A stretch of DNA of 64,000 nt from Leptospira fainei serovar Hurstbridge str. BUT 6. Lineage in GTDB: Bacteria; Spirochaetota; Leptospiria; Leptospirales; Leptospiraceae. The stretch covers positions 620,001-684,000 of the forward strand of contig NZ_AKWZ02000010.1 of the NCBI RefSeq assembly GCF_000306235.2. Reading direction: 5' to 3'. Of this stretch, positions 62,163 to 64,000 are shown in pieces; the stretch's first letter is position 1; every line of letters starts with the position of its first letter. A program made the translations under genes and the position numbers. The notes below the pieces were generated by a model. That model searched no databases and was not told the origin of the DNA. It saw only the letters and a program-made list of their open reading frames with translations.

Positions 62163-63191
62163 TTATTTACTAATTCGCGTTACCATTTCAGAGACTAGCT
62201 TGGACGTGAAGTCCACGAGCGGGAGAGCTCGATTATAATCCATTCTCTGTGGTCCTATAATTCCCATAGAACCGATCCTTTTTTCTCCCATTCGATAGCT
62301 CGAAGTAATAATGCTTACCCCGCCCATCAAACCGTCCCCGTCCTTGCCGATGACCGTGTAGACTCCGTCATGATCGGCATATTCACCGAACATTTCCCGC
62401 AAAAATCGCTTATCATCCAAGAGGGAGAGAACCTGATTGAGTTTCTCGTCCTCGTCTCTGAACCTTCCATAAAGATTTTTTAAACCGTCTATATAAACGC
62501 TCACTTCGGAATTATCAGGGGTCATCGCTGCGGAGAGGACTCCCGAAACTCTCGAAAAATCTTCAGGCCCGTCTTTCCGCTTCAAAAGATTCGGAATAAC
62601 CGATTCTTGGATCTCGAACATGTCGTAACCTTTCGCGTTATCGTTCAGATATTTCGAGATCTGATACAATTCTTCCTGACTATAATTCCTATCCAAGAAA
62701 ACGTTCCGATTCACTACCGCACCGGAACGCATAACCATGATCATTAATACTTCATCACCGTGAACATGGATCAATTCGACATGCTTCAGAGTATCTAAAC
62801 TCTTCGCCGGCCCTAGCACAACCCCCGCCGAATTGGATAGGCTGGCCAAAACACTCGCAGTCGCCCTAAGTATTTGGTCCAGTTTGAACTGCATTTTCAG
62901 GTATTCCTCCTGAATTCGCTGCTTTTCCTTAATCGTTAGCTCATACAGAACGACCAATGAATCCACGTAAAAACGATATCCTCTCTCGGTCGGAATTCTT
63001 CCGCCGGAGATATGTCTGGATGCTAAATAGCCCATATCTTCCAGTTCTTTCAAAACTGATCGAATCGAAGCCGGGGATAGGCCTATATCGTGCTTATCGA
63101 ACAAGGTTTTTGAGCCGACCGGGCGGTTTTCCACGATAAACTCGTCCACAGTGGCCTTGAGAATCATCCTATGTCGCTGGGAGAGTTCCAT
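62163..63191 (-). CDS. hrcA: heat-inducible transcription repressor HrcA
   Basis: 342 aa. N-terminal winged helix (PVGSKTLFDK, SPASIRSVLKELEDMGYL) and C-terminal GAF-like domain (VLGP and GPQRMDYNRALPLVDF). It binds CIRCE and represses the hrcA-grpE-dnaK-dnaJ operon; GroE helps its activity. A perfect CIRCE lies upstream (63204-63230), 13 bp from its start codon. Confidence 0.97.
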   Translation of the reverse strand: MELSQRHRMILKATVDEFIVENRPVGSKTLFDKHDIGLSPASIRSVLKELEDMGYLASRHISGGRIPTERGYRFYVDSLVVLYELTIKEKQRIQEEYLKMQFKLDQILRATASVLASLSNSAGVVLGPAKSLDTLKHVELIHVHGDEVLMIMVMRSGAVVNRNVFLDRNYSQEELYQISKYLNDNAKGYDMFEIQESVIPNLLKRKDGPEDFSRVSGVLSAAMTPDNSEVSVYIDGLKNLYGRFRDEDEKLNQVLSLLDDKRFLREMFGEYADHDGVYTVIGKDGDGLMGGVSIITSSYRMGEKRIGSMGIIGPQRMDYNRALPLVDFTSKLVSEMVTRISK

Positions 63192-63608
63192 ATCTTGTTC
63201 TCTTTAGCACTCTGTTCATTAGAGTGCTAATCCTTGATTCAAGTTTCCAAGAAACGTCAAAAAAAGTCAAGATTTTTGGATTTAAGAGGCGCCCTAGATT
63301 GAATCAAGGGGCGGGAGAATTTTTTACCTATAATTTAGCCCAAAAAGACCCGATCGAAAGTTGAAAATGACATAATTCCTAAAAAAGGGTTCGGACAAAA
63401 CTCCTGTCGAATCCCGATATCTCTTCGGAAGTCGAAGTTCAATCGGACCCTTTCGATTCGAATCGATTCCTTCAATTCAAACTAACGTCGCAAAACCGTA
63501 CATTAACTGGCATTCGCCTACGTTTATATTTTATCTTCTCGTCAGAAACACTCAAGAAGAATGAAATACCATCTTAAAGAAAAGAAAGACCGCTTTAAGG
63601 GGAAGTGC
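63192..63608. other. 417-bp divergent intergenic region with heat-shock operator
   Basis: This contains the CIRCE operator and -35-like TTGACT/TTGACG on the - strand (63265-63270 and 63255-63260) for hrcA, and the leader of the receptor gene at 63609. No other gene is seen. Confidence 0.6.
63204..63230 (-). promoter_or_regulatory. CIRCE operator (HrcA-binding site)
   Basis: TTAGCACTC (63204-63212) and GAGTGCTAA (63222-63230) are separated by exactly 9 bp, a perfect CIRCE consensus. It is 12 bp upstream of the hrcA ATG, so repression probably covers the start point and ribosome site. It should control the entire hrcA-grpE-dnaK-dnaJ operon. Confidence 0.97.
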
Positions 63609-64000
63609 ATGCTCGCAAAACTCAGATTCTACTATTTCATTTCATATTCTATTTTCGGTTCGATTCTACTTGTGACGGTTCTTTCCGGCTTATACGCGTT
63701 AGGGGCTTTGGCAAAAGAGAATATTAGAACTTCAATCATACTTTCGGGAGGAGCATTACTCATTTTCTCATTCGCTATGGGAATCTTCTCAGGCTCTCGG
63801 TTAGCCGATACTTTCTCCAAACTTCAAAATGCTTTCAAGGACGTTAGCGAAGGAAACTTAGGTGTAAGAATTTCTACGAATTCCAAAGATCTACTTTTCG
63901 ATTTTTTTGAAAGCTTCCACAAAATGCTGAATGGGCAAGCGGAACTTATACATCGGATTCGAGTTTCGGCGCTGGAACTAGCTTCTGGTTCTAATGCAAT
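63609..64000 (+). CDS. HAMP-domain membrane receptor, N-terminal part (window edge)
   Basis: The frame is open to the window end (at least 130 codons). AAGGGGAAG supports the ATG at 63609; an ATG 16 codons earlier is also in frame. Two membrane helices (FISYSIFGSILLVTVLSGLY and a second around IILSGGALLIFSFAMGI) have almost no periplasmic loop, followed by a HAMP-like segment (GSRLADTFSKLQNAFKDVSE, GNLGVRIS). The last residues (ALELASGSNA) resemble the start of a methyl-accepting signalling domain. Chemoreceptor is likely but the output domain is not visible. Confidence 0.6.
   Translation, partial: MLAKLRFYYFISYSIFGSILLVTVLSGLYALGALAKENIRTSIILSGGALLIFSFAMGIFSGSRLADTFSKLQNAFKDVSEGNLGVRISTNSKDLLFDFFESFHKMLNGQAELIHRIRVSALELASGSNA

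Overview
The window is chromosomal DNA of a spirochaete, almost certainly a Leptospira. The support is the hrcA-grpE-dnaK-dnaJ order with a perfect CIRCE operator, the moderate GC content, leptospiral relaxed lipoboxes (Leu/Ile at -3 or -4), many TTG starts, and a set of conserved leptospiral lipoproteins and hypothetical proteins. No tRNA, rRNA, CRISPR array, insertion sequence or prophage was found. I could not assign a species.

Layout. 1-4.5 kb: 5' end of a phasin-like gene, a paraoxonase-like lipoprotein, an acyl-CoA thioesterase, an SGNH-hydrolase lipoprotein with a GT39-like glycosyltransferase, and a STAS anti-sigma antagonist. 4.6-9.8 kb: a tyrosine-recombinase fold that has lost most catalytic residues, an alpha/beta hydrolase, a SET-domain protein, RppH overlapping a truncated haemoglobin, acylphosphatase and a probable exported beta-propeller. 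9.8-18.9 kb: a large unknown protein, gamma-glutamyltransferase, a secreted WD40-caspase protein behind an SPFH lipoprotein, an aldo/keto reductase and a DUF4136-like lipoprotein. 19-26 kb: a Trk/Ktr potassium system in an operon with an adenosine-deaminase-family enzyme, then a MATE exporter and gmd. 26-32 kb: an AlkA-like glycosylase with a tandem cyclic-nucleotide-binding regulator, small proteins, a lipoprotein and GDPD. 32-38 kb: a phasin-like protein, PPK2, DUF2804, a MocR regulator divergent from an aminotransferase, and a second complete phasin-like protein. 38-48 kb: MptE-like/DUF115 protein with a PASTA penicillin-binding protein, signal peptidase I, an SPFH-SHOCT protein, threonine synthase, a GHKL ATPase-like protein and a membrane-anchored unknown. 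48-56 kb: YegP-like small protein with a clear sigma70-type promoter, leuS, a zinc-ribbon miniprotein, a two-gene ABC transporter and a secreted Cys-rich miniprotein. 56-64 kb: GNAT, YqgE, a Gfo/Idh/MocA oxidoreductase, the heat-shock operon, and the start of a HAMP-containing receptor.

The most striking observations are three. First, the three phasin-like genes, scattered at 0.2, 32.5 and 37.7 kb, share a 15-bp TGC-N3-GCACAA operator placed inside the promoter spacer. The two complete genes carry two copies exactly 23 bp apart, which looks like a small storage-granule regulon under a PhaR-like repressor. Second, an SPFH lipoprotein and a seven-bladed WD40-caspase fusion, both with export signals, form a two-gene operon. 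Third, a dispersed two-part palindromic repeat occurs twice in opposite orientations (42.0 and 55.3 kb).
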